Assembly: GCA_964019425.1 (NCBI GenBank)
Contig: OZ025805.1
Span: forward strand, 968,001 to 1,032,000
Source: Flectonema sp. DT1601
Taxonomy: Eukaryota > Euglenozoa > Diplonemea > Diplonemida > Diplonemidae
Reading direction: 5' to 3'
Length of the DNA: 64,000 bases
The notes under the pieces are model-generated. The model was given only the letters and a program-made list of their open reading frames with translations, searched no databases and was not told the origin of the DNA. A program made the translations under genes and the position numbers. Positions 27,179 to 38,312 of this stretch are shown here, piece after piece; the first letter of the stretch is position 1, and each line of letters opens with the position of its first letter.

Positions 27179-29683
27179 ATGTGGCCTACTCTACTAGCGG
27201 TAGTATTGTTGATGAGATTTCACAAAGGGTTATCAAGTTCTGAAGAGAACGCAGAAGTAAAGTTAGGAATGGTCTACTTTGGAGAGATAAGTGATGTTGG
27301 ATGGACATATCAACACAATGATGGAATGATAGCAGCGAGAGAAGCATTGGAACGTAGAGGAATCAGTATTTACAGTGAAGTATACGAGCTTGTTAAACCA
27401 TCACAGAGTATTACACTATTCGAACAACTTGCTTCAAGGAATTTCAGTCTCGTGATTGGAACGAGTTTTAGTTTCAGAAATCAAATTTTTAACGCATCTA
27501 AGTACTATCCAAATACAAATTTCTTACATGTCTCAGGTATCGATTCTGGTGTACCAAACTTCAAGACAGCATTCGGTAAATTATATCAATCACGTTACTT
27601 AGCAGGTATTGCTGCCGGAGGTACTTCTAAGACTGGAAAGATTGGATACGTCGCTTCGATACCAATCCCTGAAGTCATGAGATCGATAAATTCATTCTTC
27701 TTCGGGGCTAGAGAAATAAACCCTAACGTGACATTAATCGTAACATGGGTTAATACATTCTATGATGAATCTCGAGAAGAAGAAGCTGCCCGAAGACTTG
27801 TTCACTTGGGATGTGATGTTGTAGGGTACCACACTGACTCTCGTGCTGTTCCGAGATACATGGCGAGAAGAAAGTTATTTTCAGTTGGATCAAACAGTGA
27901 TATGCGAAGAATCATAGGTGAGTCAATTCTATTAAGTGCTTACTTCAATTGGGGTAAGATCTACGAAGACATGATGTACCAGTCGTACACAAAGACGTTT
28001 TCATTAACATCACCATCTCTGTGGTATGATCATGCTCAGGGAGTAGCTGTGGCATCGATGCCGTCATTTAATGTCCCGAAGATCGTATCGTCTGAAATTG
28101 CATTGCGAAGTCAAAAAATGACTCATACAAGTTTTGATCCTTTTTGTCCAGATGATCGTCCTCCTCCAATTGAGTTCAATACATTGACAGGATGTCCTTC
28201 TGAACTTCAAATCTTAACTGAAATATCAACCATTCCTAACAATGTTAATGTCAAGGATATTGGGGATGTACAGTTCTTTGGAGAACTTTGCCCTCCCGGA
28301 ACAAGATACATCGAAACTATTATCATGGACACCTCAATTTATAATATTACATGCGTACCGTGTCAACCAGGAGAATTTTCATTTTTTGAGGGAGTGGAAG
28401 GTGTTTCTAATTGTAGTAAGTGTCTTCCGGGTACATTTTCAACCGATTCTGAGTCATCTGTGTGTTTGCCTTGCTCTATTGGATTCTATGCACCGACACC
28501 TGGGTTATCACTGTGTCATCCTTGTCCTTCAGACTATACAAACAATATCCCTGGATCTCTAGACTGCCCAATAAAAAACCAATCAAAAGTTCTTATTGGA
28601 GTTTTAGCAGGTGTTTGTTCTGCTTTCTTTATTATTGCATTGATATTCACATGGAGATACACTAGAAATGCTCGTAGAATGGCTCTTCTACATTCAAATA
28701 ATTGCATTGCCGAACGCTGCGCCGAATCCATTGCCGCAATGAGATTGGAAGAAGTTGAATATATAAAAAAGATCCAAAGACCTAATAGAATTCAGTTAGC
28801 ATTTATTACGATAGTTGAAAACCTTATTGAATACAGGAGGTATCTACCTCAGAGTATTGTGGATGGTGCTTCAGATGTTAGTAGTGAGGAAGTTGTTAAG
28901 GAGAACTCTCCGCTAAAACAGGATAATTCTGAACAACAACAACAACAGATAGAAATAGTATCAAGTTTTCACAATGTCTCAACTAAAGGAAGTTGCAAGT
29001 CATTAAAATCACTGAAGTCAGGATCTGCATCCCGAAAAAGCTTTTTTAACGGCCAACTAGCCGCTCAATTAGATCTGGGTGTTCGTAGTAGAAAATCGTC
29101 AATTCTACTTGTTGATTTCTCTCATCCAGTTCGTAGTGGGGTTGCGTCAATATTTGAAGTTTCTGCCTCATTCACAACGGATGTTCTCGCAGCCGTAGCA
29201 GCAATCGAGGGAACGATACTTGAGATGCGTGGAGATGGGTGTCTCTCTGTCTGGAATGCATTTAAGCCTTCACCAAGACATGTTTTCCGAGCCTGCAACT
29301 GTGCGATAAATGTAAACAAAAAACTATCATCTCGAAAATTTGAAAATAGATTCTCGATTATAGTCAGTACGGGAATGGTTGCTGTTGGTCACTTTGGAGA
29401 TTTGCAACGACGAGCTCCATTTGTTTTTGGAGTTCCCGTTGCACAGGGCAGGCGTATGTTGTCGCTGAGTGATAAACTGGGCTGCCATGTTTTCTGCTCT
29501 GAAAAGGTTCATGAGGCCGCAAATTCACAGATATTAATGCGTCCGATCGATGTCATTCAAGATATCGACATGGCCAGCAAGATTTCAATCTTCGAATTGG
29601 TGGACATCAAAGACGAGCTCAGCCTCAACAACGACAGTCAATACTCCGAATACCTGTTTGCTTTTAATAGTGTGTACATTGTA

Positions 29684-29716
<33 letters not shown>

Positions 29717-31003
29717 GAAAAAAGAAAAAAGAATAATAATATCCGAAACAAAAACAAAACAGAATTCGTATCTGGAGATTGTTGTGAGGCTCTCGAACTA
29801 TTAAAAGGTCTTCAAACGGAAGGACATGTCCGCAGACTAGTAACACACTGCGAACAGATTATCGCAACAAACCCTGATCACTACTGGAGGAAGTGGGTTG
29901 GTTGGGATGGAGAGAAAGTGTCATGTGCCGAACCTCGCGAAGTGACTTGTGCAGTAGTATCTCCAAAAAACCGTCGTCAGTCAGAGGCACTTCGCTCAGA
30001 TATCAAGGCTGCGGCAGCAAAAAAAGAAAATTCTGACAGCGATTACAGCACTGAGTCTTCAGCTTCACAACAAATACCTGAACGCTTTGTCGGTATGAAA
30101 AAATTATTCTGTTTTTTTTATAATACTTTACTATTCCTGGTCTTTATAAAACACAATTCTAAAACAGACAGAGAAGGCTGCGGATGGAATGTATCCAATG
30201 TTATGTTAGGAAGTGGTGGTAATGGTGAGGTATGGAAAGGAATGGGTGATGACGGAAGCTTAGTAGCAATGAAGTCAACAAGAATGCCAAAGGAACAACA
30301 ACCAGCTAGAAAGAAAATGATGTCACAATCAACAGATCCTTTGAAAGATCTGTTAGTTGAGGTTAGTATGCTTTCTAAATTAGTTCATGAGAACATCGTA
30401 TCAATTATTTCAACTGCGGTTGTTGGTCATACGGTTATACTTATCATGGAACTTGTACCCGGGGGAAGTCTTATGTCTGTTTTGGATCAATTTGGGACTT
30501 TACACTTCGAACCGCTCCGCAGATACTCTAGAGACATCCTTCGTGGACTTCACTTCCTTCACTCAGAAGGAGTGATTCACAGAGATTTAAAACCTGCTAA
30601 CGTTTTGCTTCTCATTGACGGACAAGCCAAATTAGCCGATTTTGGTGCTGCAGCTGAAATTTCAAAAGGAAGTACTCTTGTTCTCGGTACTCCCCAATAC
30701 ATGGCTCCAGAAGCTTGTAGGGGTGAGGCTGTAAAGAAGTCCGACGTTTGGTCATTCGGTATTGCCTTGCTACAGTTAATAACAGGTAAGATGCCATGGG
30801 GAGATGACGTTCCTACTAATAGTGTGGCATTCACTCGTCAACTGTCAAAGAATGAAGGAATGATGCCTGAAATACCGACTGAGTTAGACAGCTCATATGG
30901 TGGCGTTCAAATCCTTGAAATGATCTCAAAATGTTTAACGAGATCTCCTGATTTGCGTATTGGAGTTGATGCTCTGTTGACGGATGTCGTGTTTTTAAAG
31001 TAG
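27179..31003 (+). CDS. Receptor: BMP-like ectodomain, TM, cyclase-like domain, protein kinase
   Basis: Exons 27179-29669, 29763-30092 and 30168-31003 join in frame to 1218 residues. ATG 27179 is preferred over the in-frame ATG at 27020 because it follows an acceptor-like site and starts a signal peptide (MWPTLLAVVLLM). The ectodomain resembles BMP/PnrA periplasmic binding proteins (LGMVYFGEISDVGWTYQHNDG). Cys-rich GCC2/GCC3-like units follow (CQPGEFS, CLPGTFS, CSIGFYAP). The TM is at about 471-495. A class III nucleotide-cyclase fold (about 635-790) keeps both metal Asps (D646, D686), but the base-specifying Asp and the Asn of the NxxxR motif look replaced. A complete kinase domain (about 945-1215) has VAMK, HRD (1078-1080), DFG (1098) and APE. 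Likely a ligand-sensing surface receptor; the ligand is unknown. Confidence 0.85.
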
Positions 31004-32066
31004 TATTTCTTTTTTTTTTTTTTTGCTCAAAAAAACTTCCAAACAAAAATGTTTGTCTCTTCACCAAGAGACTTACTTAGCATTAATTAGATCACCGTAG
31101 GTTACCAGAATAATCCGAAACAAGATTGAGACTTCCAAGTGAGTCGACCAGATCATACAAACTAAGTTTGCTGACGTTAATCTTTTAGTCACATCGAGTT
31201 CTCTCAGCAGCACTCTCAAATATATATCTCCCTTGTTCTGTTTTTTTTTTTAATTTTTTTATTTTTTTTATATTTTTATCTTACGCATGGTAGTGGTGTG
31301 TGGGTTTCTTCTGAAACGCTCACGTGTCTTTTTTAGCGATGTGCAATCGCTCGTGTGGGTCATCAAATAACCACCCTGAAGCGAGTAGTGTGTTTTGTTT
31401 CTGTTCTGTTCTTTAGTGACATCTTCTTCTGAAGTATTTACCTTTTTGATTGTAAGCCATCGTTTTGAATCGTTGTCAACGATGTTTTTTTTTTTTTTTT
31501 TTTTTCCCCCTTATTCTAGTTTTTCTATCTTATTTTCATTTACACAAAAAAAAAAGTATGAACCCTCAAGAATCCAGTGTGACATTATATACAGTTAGAC
31601 TCGCTTAGCACAGATACGATCTTTTACTTACTTACTGATTCATTGTGTGACACGGCAGTCTGGTCTGTACCGTTGCTTGTTTCAGCTGAGAGTCATTTTT
31701 TATTCTGATATATAATTATTTTTGTGTTGCTCAGTTTTTTGGTAGTACTTACTAACTTCTTTTTTAAAGCATTCAGTAGCCCCTTACTAATGATTAGGAC
31801 AGTTTGCAGGGTAAACAGTCCGGTCCTGTTTTCGAATTTCTTTTTTTTAAGTTGTCTTTTCGTGGTAAAGCGGCATTTGACACATGTGGTTAAAAAAAAT
31901 GATTTTTTATATTCTTCTTTTTTTTCTTTTTTTTTTTTTCCCCTTTTGCGAGATGGTATCGACAGTCACATTACAACTTATGGAACTTATGCAATGTCTT
32001 TATTCTATCATGATCAAAAATTATTTTCACTTTTTTTTTAAAAAAAATCTTCTCAGACAGAACAAG
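31004..32066. other. 1.1 kb gap
   Basis: AT-rich with many T tracts (for example 31484-31505 and 31908-31939) and no recognisable gene or dispersed repeat. It ends with a T/C tract and ctcagacag (about 32047-32060) just before the next start codon. Confidence 0.5.
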
Positions 32067-33047
32067 ATGGCATCGGGCACCATTTTGTTGTTGTTGGTAC
32101 TGGTGCAGGGTCAACCTCAAAGTGAATGCTTGCCTGTGTCTGGAGATGAACGGTGTACCGTTTGTTATTTTATACAACCACCAACTGACTGCGATAACAT
32201 AACAGTTATTCAGAGTGAACCAGAAGGACGCGTAGTATGCAAGGGTGGAATATGTGAGGGTGCTAAATTTCAATGCACAGGCGACTGTTCTATTCAATGC
32301 TCTGATAAAGACACTTGTAAAGACATATCAATCGAGTGCTCTCCAGGAGCGAAATGTAACCTTCACTGTTCGGGTACGGGTGCTTGTTCTGGGACAGTGG
32401 TAGCCCCTGTTGTTGCAGTTTGTGCTCCTGACGACGCGTGTTCACCAGACTTATTAAAATTAACAGTTGACAGTTCTGATAGTAATTCGTTTCTTATTAT
32501 TATTTTGGTGGTCTTGTCTTGTTTACTTCTCTGTTTTGCTTGTCTTGCATTCTATTTGTGTAAGAGAAAGTCTCCACCACCCCCACCAGCACCAATTGTG
32601 TACTATGCTGCTCCGACAAATTTTAGAAAACAGCTTCCTGAGGAATTGAATTCACCAGAAATTCCACCACCAACAAAAAGATTTATAACTGTACCAACTG
32701 AAGTGAAAGAAGTTAAGGCGGCTGTGGATTGGCATCCAAGTTGTGAATGGAGTGACAATTATTTAATGGGATGCGGTAAACCAGCTCAAGTTATTTCAGA
32801 AGACGTTGATGACGCGACAGTACTCCTAAGATTTAATGATATGGATTCAGAAGCTTGGTATCCTATGGCTCTGTTTAATGAAGATGATTGGAGGGCTCAG
32901 TTCCCTGGTAGTCCCTGGATTTCTAACTCAATAGGAAGGGGATACACTTATCGAATTCAAAAAAGTATTAGGGAATCAGGTGGTAGCAGCTACCCTTTCT
33001 CTAAAGGCTACACTTTGAATGACAAGCCTGATGCTCCTTGGGTATAG
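32067..33047 (+). CDS. Cys-rich type I membrane protein with MIB/HERC2-like tail
   Basis: A 326-residue protein. ATG 32067 follows an acceptor-like AG and starts a signal peptide (MASGTILLLLVLVQGQPQS). The ectodomain (about 20-130) is Cys-rich with spaced CxxxC and GxC units (CTGDCSIQC, CKDISIECSPGAKC). A strong membrane segment (about 143-170) is followed by basic and Pro-rich residues (KRKSPPPPPAP). The cytosolic part has DWHPSCEWSDN, then VLLRFNDMDSEAWYP, which recalls the MIB_HERC2 or SH3-like barrel pattern. Family not recognised; receptor or adhesion roles are plausible only by architecture. Confidence 0.7.
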   Translation: MASGTILLLLVLVQGQPQSECLPVSGDERCTVCYFIQPPTDCDNITVIQSEPEGRVVCKGGICEGAKFQCTGDCSIQCSDKDTCKDISIECSPGAKCNLHCSGTGACSGTVVAPVVAVCAPDDACSPDLLKLTVDSSDSNSFLIIILVVLSCLLLCFACLAFYLCKRKSPPPPPAPIVYYAAPTNFRKQLPEELNSPEIPPPTKRFITVPTEVKEVKAAVDWHPSCEWSDNYLMGCGKPAQVISEDVDDATVLLRFNDMDSEAWYPMALFNEDDWRAQFPGSPWISNSIGRGYTYRIQKSIRESGGSSYPFSKGYTLNDKPDAPWV

Positions 33048-33318
33048 TAATTATGTAAGTGTTATGTTTTCTTTTTTTTTGTATTGATTATGTTAGTCTT
33101 TGTTACCACCTGTTACAAAGGAAAAAAAAAAGGCTTCTTTTTTTGAAAGGCTTGTGTCTTATTGTTTTTTTTTTTTTTCTTCTTTTTGGTAACTGTTGTT
33201 CTTCTTCTATGACAGTAGAGTTGCCTTCGAGAATGTAGGTCTTATTTTTGTTCAGTGGGTAGAATTTGATTTTTTTTTCTATTTTTTTTTTTTTTTTTTT
33301 TGTTCTTTTTTTTTATTA

Positions 33319-33437
33319 TACCGACGTAGTCGGAGAAGAATCGGATGGAAAGCCGTAATTTCTCATGGTCATGATTTATTTTCCCCGTGTGACAGGATTC
33401 TGTCTGCGTTCAACGAAATATAAGGCTAATCTGAATG
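33319..33437. repeat. ~130-nt structured dispersed repeat, copy 1
   Basis: Starts taccgacgtagtcgg (a CCGAC/GTCGG hairpin), then agccgtaatttc, atgatttattttcccc, gacaggattctgtctgcgttcaacgaaatataaggctaatctgaatg. It is preceded by T tracts. In this copy the ATTCAGATT arm that pairs with AATCTGAAT in copies 2 and 3 is degraded. Orientation is undecided; on the minus strand it would end in an A tail like a retroposed SINE. Confidence 0.65.
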
Positions 33438-33636
33438 TATTTAATTCTCTCCCTCGTTCGTTATTATGAAACACTTTTATCCCCCTCCTACTGTCTTGTT
33501 AAAACATTTTAACAAAGAAAAAAAAAACTCATATATATTTGAGTTTTTTGTGGGAAATCAGGATTTTTGAGGTTAGTTATTTTTCCCCCTTTACTATTAT
33601 TTTTATAAAGATTATTTATTTCTTGACGAGACTATA

Positions 33637-33949
33637 TAGGCGAAACCTACACTCTGCCGTATTACATTATACCCTGGTTTTGGTTTCCCAGGGCTCACGA
33701 TTAATTCAAAACTGAATAACTCGATTCCGTACTGCACTGAATGACAACACGGAAAAAGAGACATGTATGCAAATAAGTTAGAAACATTGATTATAATGTA
33801 GAGCAAGTACGTCAATTGCAGAGTGTTAGCCTGTATTAACATTTTTAGTCACTTGTGTCATGAGTTTTTTTTTTAATTTTATTATTGAGCTTTGATACAA
33901 TACAAGAGATTTATATTCGTATGAACCTAATTAAACAGTCTTCCCCCTT
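33637..33949 (+). repeat. Structured head plus tail repeat, copy 2
   Basis: The head (33637-33826) is nearly the same as 20806-20995. The tail starts tttagtcacttgt, is strongly diverged, and ends with gaacctaattaaacagtcttcccccttA. No protein-coding sequence accompanies it, so it is a stand-alone copy about 7 kb downstream of the retroelement. Confidence 0.75.
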
Positions 33950-34447
33950 ACGTGGGTTCTAACATGATCACAAATGTTAGAATTTTCATTATTTATTATA
34001 ATTTTTTTCGTCCCCATGCCGCCTACCGGAGTAATCCCAGTATGACGTTAAAAAGAAAAAAAAAAAAAAAAAAAAAAGATAATTTCTGAAGAACCAATCC
34101 ATCCTAAGTCTTACTTGGATGATATACTTTTTATGCAAATCGTTGTAGTACTCTCTCTTTAGTTTTTAAATTAGTTTTCTTTTTTTGTTTCGTTTCTTTG
34201 TTAAGTTAGTTTGATAGTCGAATACTTTCTTGTGGTTAAAATAACGTCTCTACTCGCCCTGTGAGACTCTCAAGGTTGAGTTACCGAATAACTGGTTCCC
34301 GCCGTGAGCTTCCCCCAGGAGTTTTAACTTCGTCTCTGACTTAAAAAATAAAAAAAATAAAAAAAGTATTTTTGAGTATCACTTTAGTTTATATGTAACA
34401 TGCGATGGTTATAATATTTTTTTATTTTTAAAAAAAAAAGTTGATTG

Positions 34448-35471
34448 ATGCCCCCCAAAGATGCCGCCAGTCCAGCGATTCCAGCCGTGCCTCGTCCTCA
34501 AACACCAAACGACTTAGCGATCATGAAGACGGAATCATCGCTAAGTTCGATTGCTGTCATTGAATCAAAATGGACACAACGACAACAACTAAAAGGTGAG
34601 CAAAGTGATAAAAACTTCATTCATAGAACAACAATTGAAGTTGGGCTTCAGTTAGCAAACAGAATGTTAGCAGACCTTGAAAGGTCGATTGGAAAAATAC
34701 TGCAAAAACCAGAGCAGACGGAGGAAAAGGGAAAGAAACCTGCAGCGACTAAGGGAACACCCGCAGCAGTTGAGGAACCGCCAATTGCATACAGAGCTTC
34801 TGACGTTAATGATATGACTAATGTTTGTTTTTTTTATAATTTCCTTCTTTTTTTTCTTTTTTCCAGCAAGATTGATTTTTTCAAAAAAAAAAAAAAAAAA
34901 ACAGCTTTTTATGAAATTTTATCAATTCGAAGCCTCTTCGAAGTCAAAAAATTCTAATGCTGCTCAACCCCTGGCGATGTCATTAAAAAAAGAAGCAAAG
35001 AAAGCTGTGGAGGCATATCGAGATGAAGATGAATCACGTCGAGGCATACGAATGAAAACTGTATTAGCTCTCTCTGAAGAACCAATATTAGAAGGAAGAG
35101 CCGACGAAGCTCTGTCACTACCAAAGGGACTAGACAAGACAATATGGCAACAGGTATGTCGTCATTCTGTATCCTACTTAACGACAATGAAATGTCTTCC
35201 AACTTAAATATCAAAACAGATGTTACAACTTCGAAGTAAACGATTACAATTAGTAGAGGCAGCCGATCAACTAGAAAAGGAACTAGTACCGTTAACAACA
35301 AGAAGTGAGGGACTCGTTTCAATGTCTGATGTCACTCAATATGCGCTTAGTGCCACACTTAGAGAAAAAGGTCACTTGACAAATCTTCTACGGGAGCAAG
35401 AAACCAAACGAGTTGAAGAAATAGCAACGTGGAATGAATCTAATATAAAAACTGGAAAGGGAGGAAAGTAG
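34448..35471 (+). CDS. Coiled-coil protein of unknown function, 3 exons
   Basis: Exons 34448-34822, 34905-35153 and 35220-35471 join in phase 0 (introns of 82 and 66 nt with gtttgt and gtatgt donors) to 291 residues. The first exon is Pro/Ala-rich then helical (TTIEVGLQLANRMLADLERSIG) with a Lys/Pro/Ala-rich low-complexity run. Exons 2 and 3 are charged and helical (SLKKEAKKAVEAYRDEDESRRG; LREQETKRVEEIATWNES). The order recalls axonemal or ciliary structural proteins, but I do not recognise the family. An alternative acceptor at 34866 is rejected because its frame closes soon after. Confidence 0.65.
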
Positions 35472-35751
35472 TAAACAATTTCTGTTCACGTTGTAACCTG
35501 GTTTCTGCCAAAGCATCAACACCAGATTGTATAACGAAAGAGTGACGTTTTTTTTTTTTTTTTTTTAGATATTTAGCTCTTCTGAAAAAAAGTAGCTTCG
35601 TTTTTTCTTATTTATTTTCATTATGATTCTTTTTGTTAAAAAATTTGTAGTTAGTGGTCGGTAACAATTGATGAAAGCAAAAAAAAAAAAAAAAAACCCC
35701 CAATATTCATTTATTTATTTATTTATTTATTTTTTTTTTCAGACACAGCAA

Positions 35752-36285
35752 ATGAACGTCGAAGAGCTATCGCTTTTACACAACTGCTCAAACAATGCCA
35801 CAGTGAGGTCTCTTGTTCAGCAATGTGCTGCTTCTGACATCATGATTACACATTGTGGATCAGCTATTGGTGTTGTAAGGCATACCTTCAGAGGCAAGAC
35901 GTGGTTGTTAAGAAAGGCTGTGCTTTTGGGACCCTTATTAGTAATTTATAATAACTTTGATAAAAAGTGTAAGGGATTTGTTATAACACGGGGGGCTTCT
36001 ATGAGAAAAGTCTCTGAAAACGTCTACTGGATAGCAGGTGTGATGTGCACAGTTCCGACTGATAAGTTGAAAGGCTTCGCAATTCAAATTACTTCAAAAG
36101 AATTTCATTTAAAATTAGAACAGACTTCTGTCTCTGTTGACGACGCTTCGAAATATCGTAAAATGCATTCAGATCTCGTGGAGTCATCTCATTTACTGCT
36201 ACATGATAAGAATCTCAAATTAAAAGCAGCGAATGACGAAATTCGAAATATTCAAAACAACGTTGATGAGATGCGACGAACCTAG
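35752..36285 (+). CDS. PH-like domain protein with coiled-coil tail
   Basis: A 177-residue protein; ATG 35752 lies 10 nt after a T-tract/cag acceptor. Residues about 38-130 have the rhythm of a PH domain: KTWLLRKAVLLGPLLVIYNN, GFVITRGASMRKVSENVYWIAG and LKGFAIQITSKEFHLKLEQ. A C-terminal helix (about 140-175) looks like a coiled coil. PH domains bind phosphoinositides or proteins. The specific family is not recognised. Confidence 0.6.
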   Translation: MNVEELSLLHNCSNNATVRSLVQQCAASDIMITHCGSAIGVVRHTFRGKTWLLRKAVLLGPLLVIYNNFDKKCKGFVITRGASMRKVSENVYWIAGVMCTVPTDKLKGFAIQITSKEFHLKLEQTSVSVDDASKYRKMHSDLVESSHLLLHDKNLKLKAANDEIRNIQNNVDEMRRT

Positions 36286-36551
36286 TCCAGCCAAAAAAAA
36301 TATTTTAAATCAGGCCAGTTACATGTCCGTGTTCTTTGTATTGTAATTCCCAACAACGATGGGATTTATTGTTATTTTAGAGTTTTTTTTTTTGTACATT
36401 TCTAAAAGATGGAATCGAAAAAAAAAAAAAAAATTCCTCTTTTCAAAGTCGTAGATTAGAAAGTAGTTAATTTGGTTTAGTTGCTCAAAAAAAGAAAATA
36501 AATTTATCATTCTCACAGACTCTTTTAAAGTAAAAAAAAATAAAAAAAAAA

Positions 36552-38042
36552 ATGCATTTCTCAACGGGAATTGAACTAGCAGCAGCAATTCGCTCTGGTC
36601 AAGCGAAGTCTCGCGAACTACTCGAAATGTTCATTCAGAGAATTGAGAAGCACGATGGTAAAATAAATGCAGTAGTCTGCCGAGACTTTGAAAATGCCAG
36701 AAAGAGAGCAACAGAAGCAGATGAAGCAACAGCAAGAGGTGAGAACTGGGGAGTTCTTCATGGTGTTCCGATGACTATTAAAGAAAATAATGACGTCGCT
36801 GGAATGGATTCTACAATTGGACATCCGGAACGTGCAGGAAAACCTGCGAAATTCAATGCGGTGGTAGCTCAGCGTCTTGTTGATGCCGGGGCGGTGATTT
36901 TTGGAAAAACAAACCTGCCGATTGATTGCAATGATATCCAAACATATAATTCAGTCTACGGAACTACTAACAACCCTTACGACTTGTCTAGATCTCCTGG
37001 TGGTTCCAGTGGAGGATCTGCTGCAGCTTTATCTGCTGGATTCACTCCATTAGAAATCGGAGGTGATATCGGTGGATCAATAAGAACACCATCACACTGC
37101 TGTGGATTGTTCGGTTTAAAACCAACCTTTGATGTTATCTGTCGACTTGGTGGCACACCAACTAATGGAACAAGCGGAGGAGATCCTTCAGGGATTGCAG
37201 GAGGTGATTTAGTAACCAAAGGACCGTTAGCGAGATGCCCTGAAGACCTATCACTCCTTATGGATGTAGTGGCTGGTTCACATGGTACGGAGTCAAGAGG
37301 TTGGACTTTAAACCTGCCAAAGAACCCACCAAAAGAATTAAAAAACTATAAAATAGCTGTCTGGAGTGACGACGCTGTTTCTCCAGTAGACGACGACATT
37401 AAGAAAGCAGTTCAGAAAGTAGTTTCAATTCTTAAAGCAGCAGGTGCTTCAGTAACAGAAGCCAAACCAGACTTCGACAGCAAAGAAATGTTCGAGACTT
37501 ATCTAAGCCTCTTAGCATCAGCTGAGACAATTGGTGAATCAAAAGAAGCAGCAGAACGCCAGAGAAATGAAGCTTCAGAGGCAACCGGAGACTCTGACCT
37601 CACAAAACAAAAGAAGTGGATTGCCCAGTCTCACTATTCATGGTTTAAAACTCACTCTAAGAGAATGTCGATGGGTGTTGCTTGGGAACATTTCTTTAAT
37701 GAATACGATTATGTCATAACACCTGTTGTTAATTCAGTGGCTGTTCCTCATCAACAAGAAACTGTAACGGATATGCCATTTTGGAAAGTAGGAGAACGTG
37801 TAGTAAAAGGTAACAACCTAGACATTCCTTATCACAAACAAGTCTTTTGGGCATCTATTGCAACTGTTTGCTACTTGCCATCATGCAGCTTTCCTGTTTC
37901 AAGAGGTGAAGGCGATATGCCTGTCGGTTTGCAAGTGACTGGACCAAAATACAGCGATCATGATTTGTGTACCTTTGCGAAGGTTCTCAGTGATGCTGGT
38001 GATGCTCAGATGAAGTTTCAACCTCCTAATGATTATAAATAA
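36552..38042 (+). CDS. Amidase-signature family hydrolase
   Basis: A 496-residue protein with the Ser-cisSer-Lys triad of the amidase-signature family: K77 in MTIKEN, S152 in PGGSSGGS and the nucleophile S176 in GGDIGGSIR. The length and GVPMTIKEN...KTNLP...FGLKPT order fit this family, which includes GatA, fatty-acid amide hydrolases and bacterial amidases. The absence of a long N-terminal extension and the single-gene context argue against a GatCAB role, but the substrate cannot be read from the sequence. Upstream is a pyrimidine tract and cacag (about 36506-36518), then A-rich leader. Confidence 0.85.
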   Translation: MHFSTGIELAAAIRSGQAKSRELLEMFIQRIEKHDGKINAVVCRDFENARKRATEADEATARGENWGVLHGVPMTIKENNDVAGMDSTIGHPERAGKPAKFNAVVAQRLVDAGAVIFGKTNLPIDCNDIQTYNSVYGTTNNPYDLSRSPGGSSGGSAAALSAGFTPLEIGGDIGGSIRTPSHCCGLFGLKPTFDVICRLGGTPTNGTSGGDPSGIAGGDLVTKGPLARCPEDLSLLMDVVAGSHGTESRGWTLNLPKNPPKELKNYKIAVWSDDAVSPVDDDIKKAVQKVVSILKAAGASVTEAKPDFDSKEMFETYLSLLASAETIGESKEAAERQRNEASEATGDSDLTKQKKWIAQSHYSWFKTHSKRMSMGVAWEHFFNEYDYVITPVVNSVAVPHQQETVTDMPFWKVGERVVKGNNLDIPYHKQVFWASIATVCYLPSCSFPVSRGEGDMPVGLQVTGPKYSDHDLCTFAKVLSDAGDAQMKFQPPNDYK

Positions 38043-38312
38043 AGTAATATAGCTTTATCCTTTCTAGCTCTCTCACTGTCTGTGTAGATTAACTGTTTTG
38101 TGTACAAAACAAAACACCCGAGTGTGTTCATGTTATCATTCGTAAGCTCTCAAACACAAGCAAAAAAAGAATTGTGACAGCGTAGTACACAACCCTTTTC
38201 ACACAAACACTTGAATTCCCTAAACGTATCGTCGGTCGAAAACAGATGTAAGAGTTGAATGACTTTATAATTTATCACACATTCCTTAAACAGAGAACAG
38301 TAACAAAGTTAA

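Larger units (their letters stand above)
33048..34447. other. 1.4 kb gap carrying two dispersed repeats
   Basis: No gene is seen. It holds a copy of the ~130-nt structured repeat (33319-33437), an AACTCA/TGAGTT hairpin near 33526-33546, a copy of the head-plus-tail repeat (33637-33949), and A/T homopolymers at 33278-33300 and 34054-34077. Confidence 0.6.

Noticed and set aside
34866-34957. Alternative acceptor for exon 2 of the gene at 34448
   Set aside because: It gives a frame through a poly-Lys run that stops at 34957, whereas the acag at 34901-34904 keeps a long helical frame.
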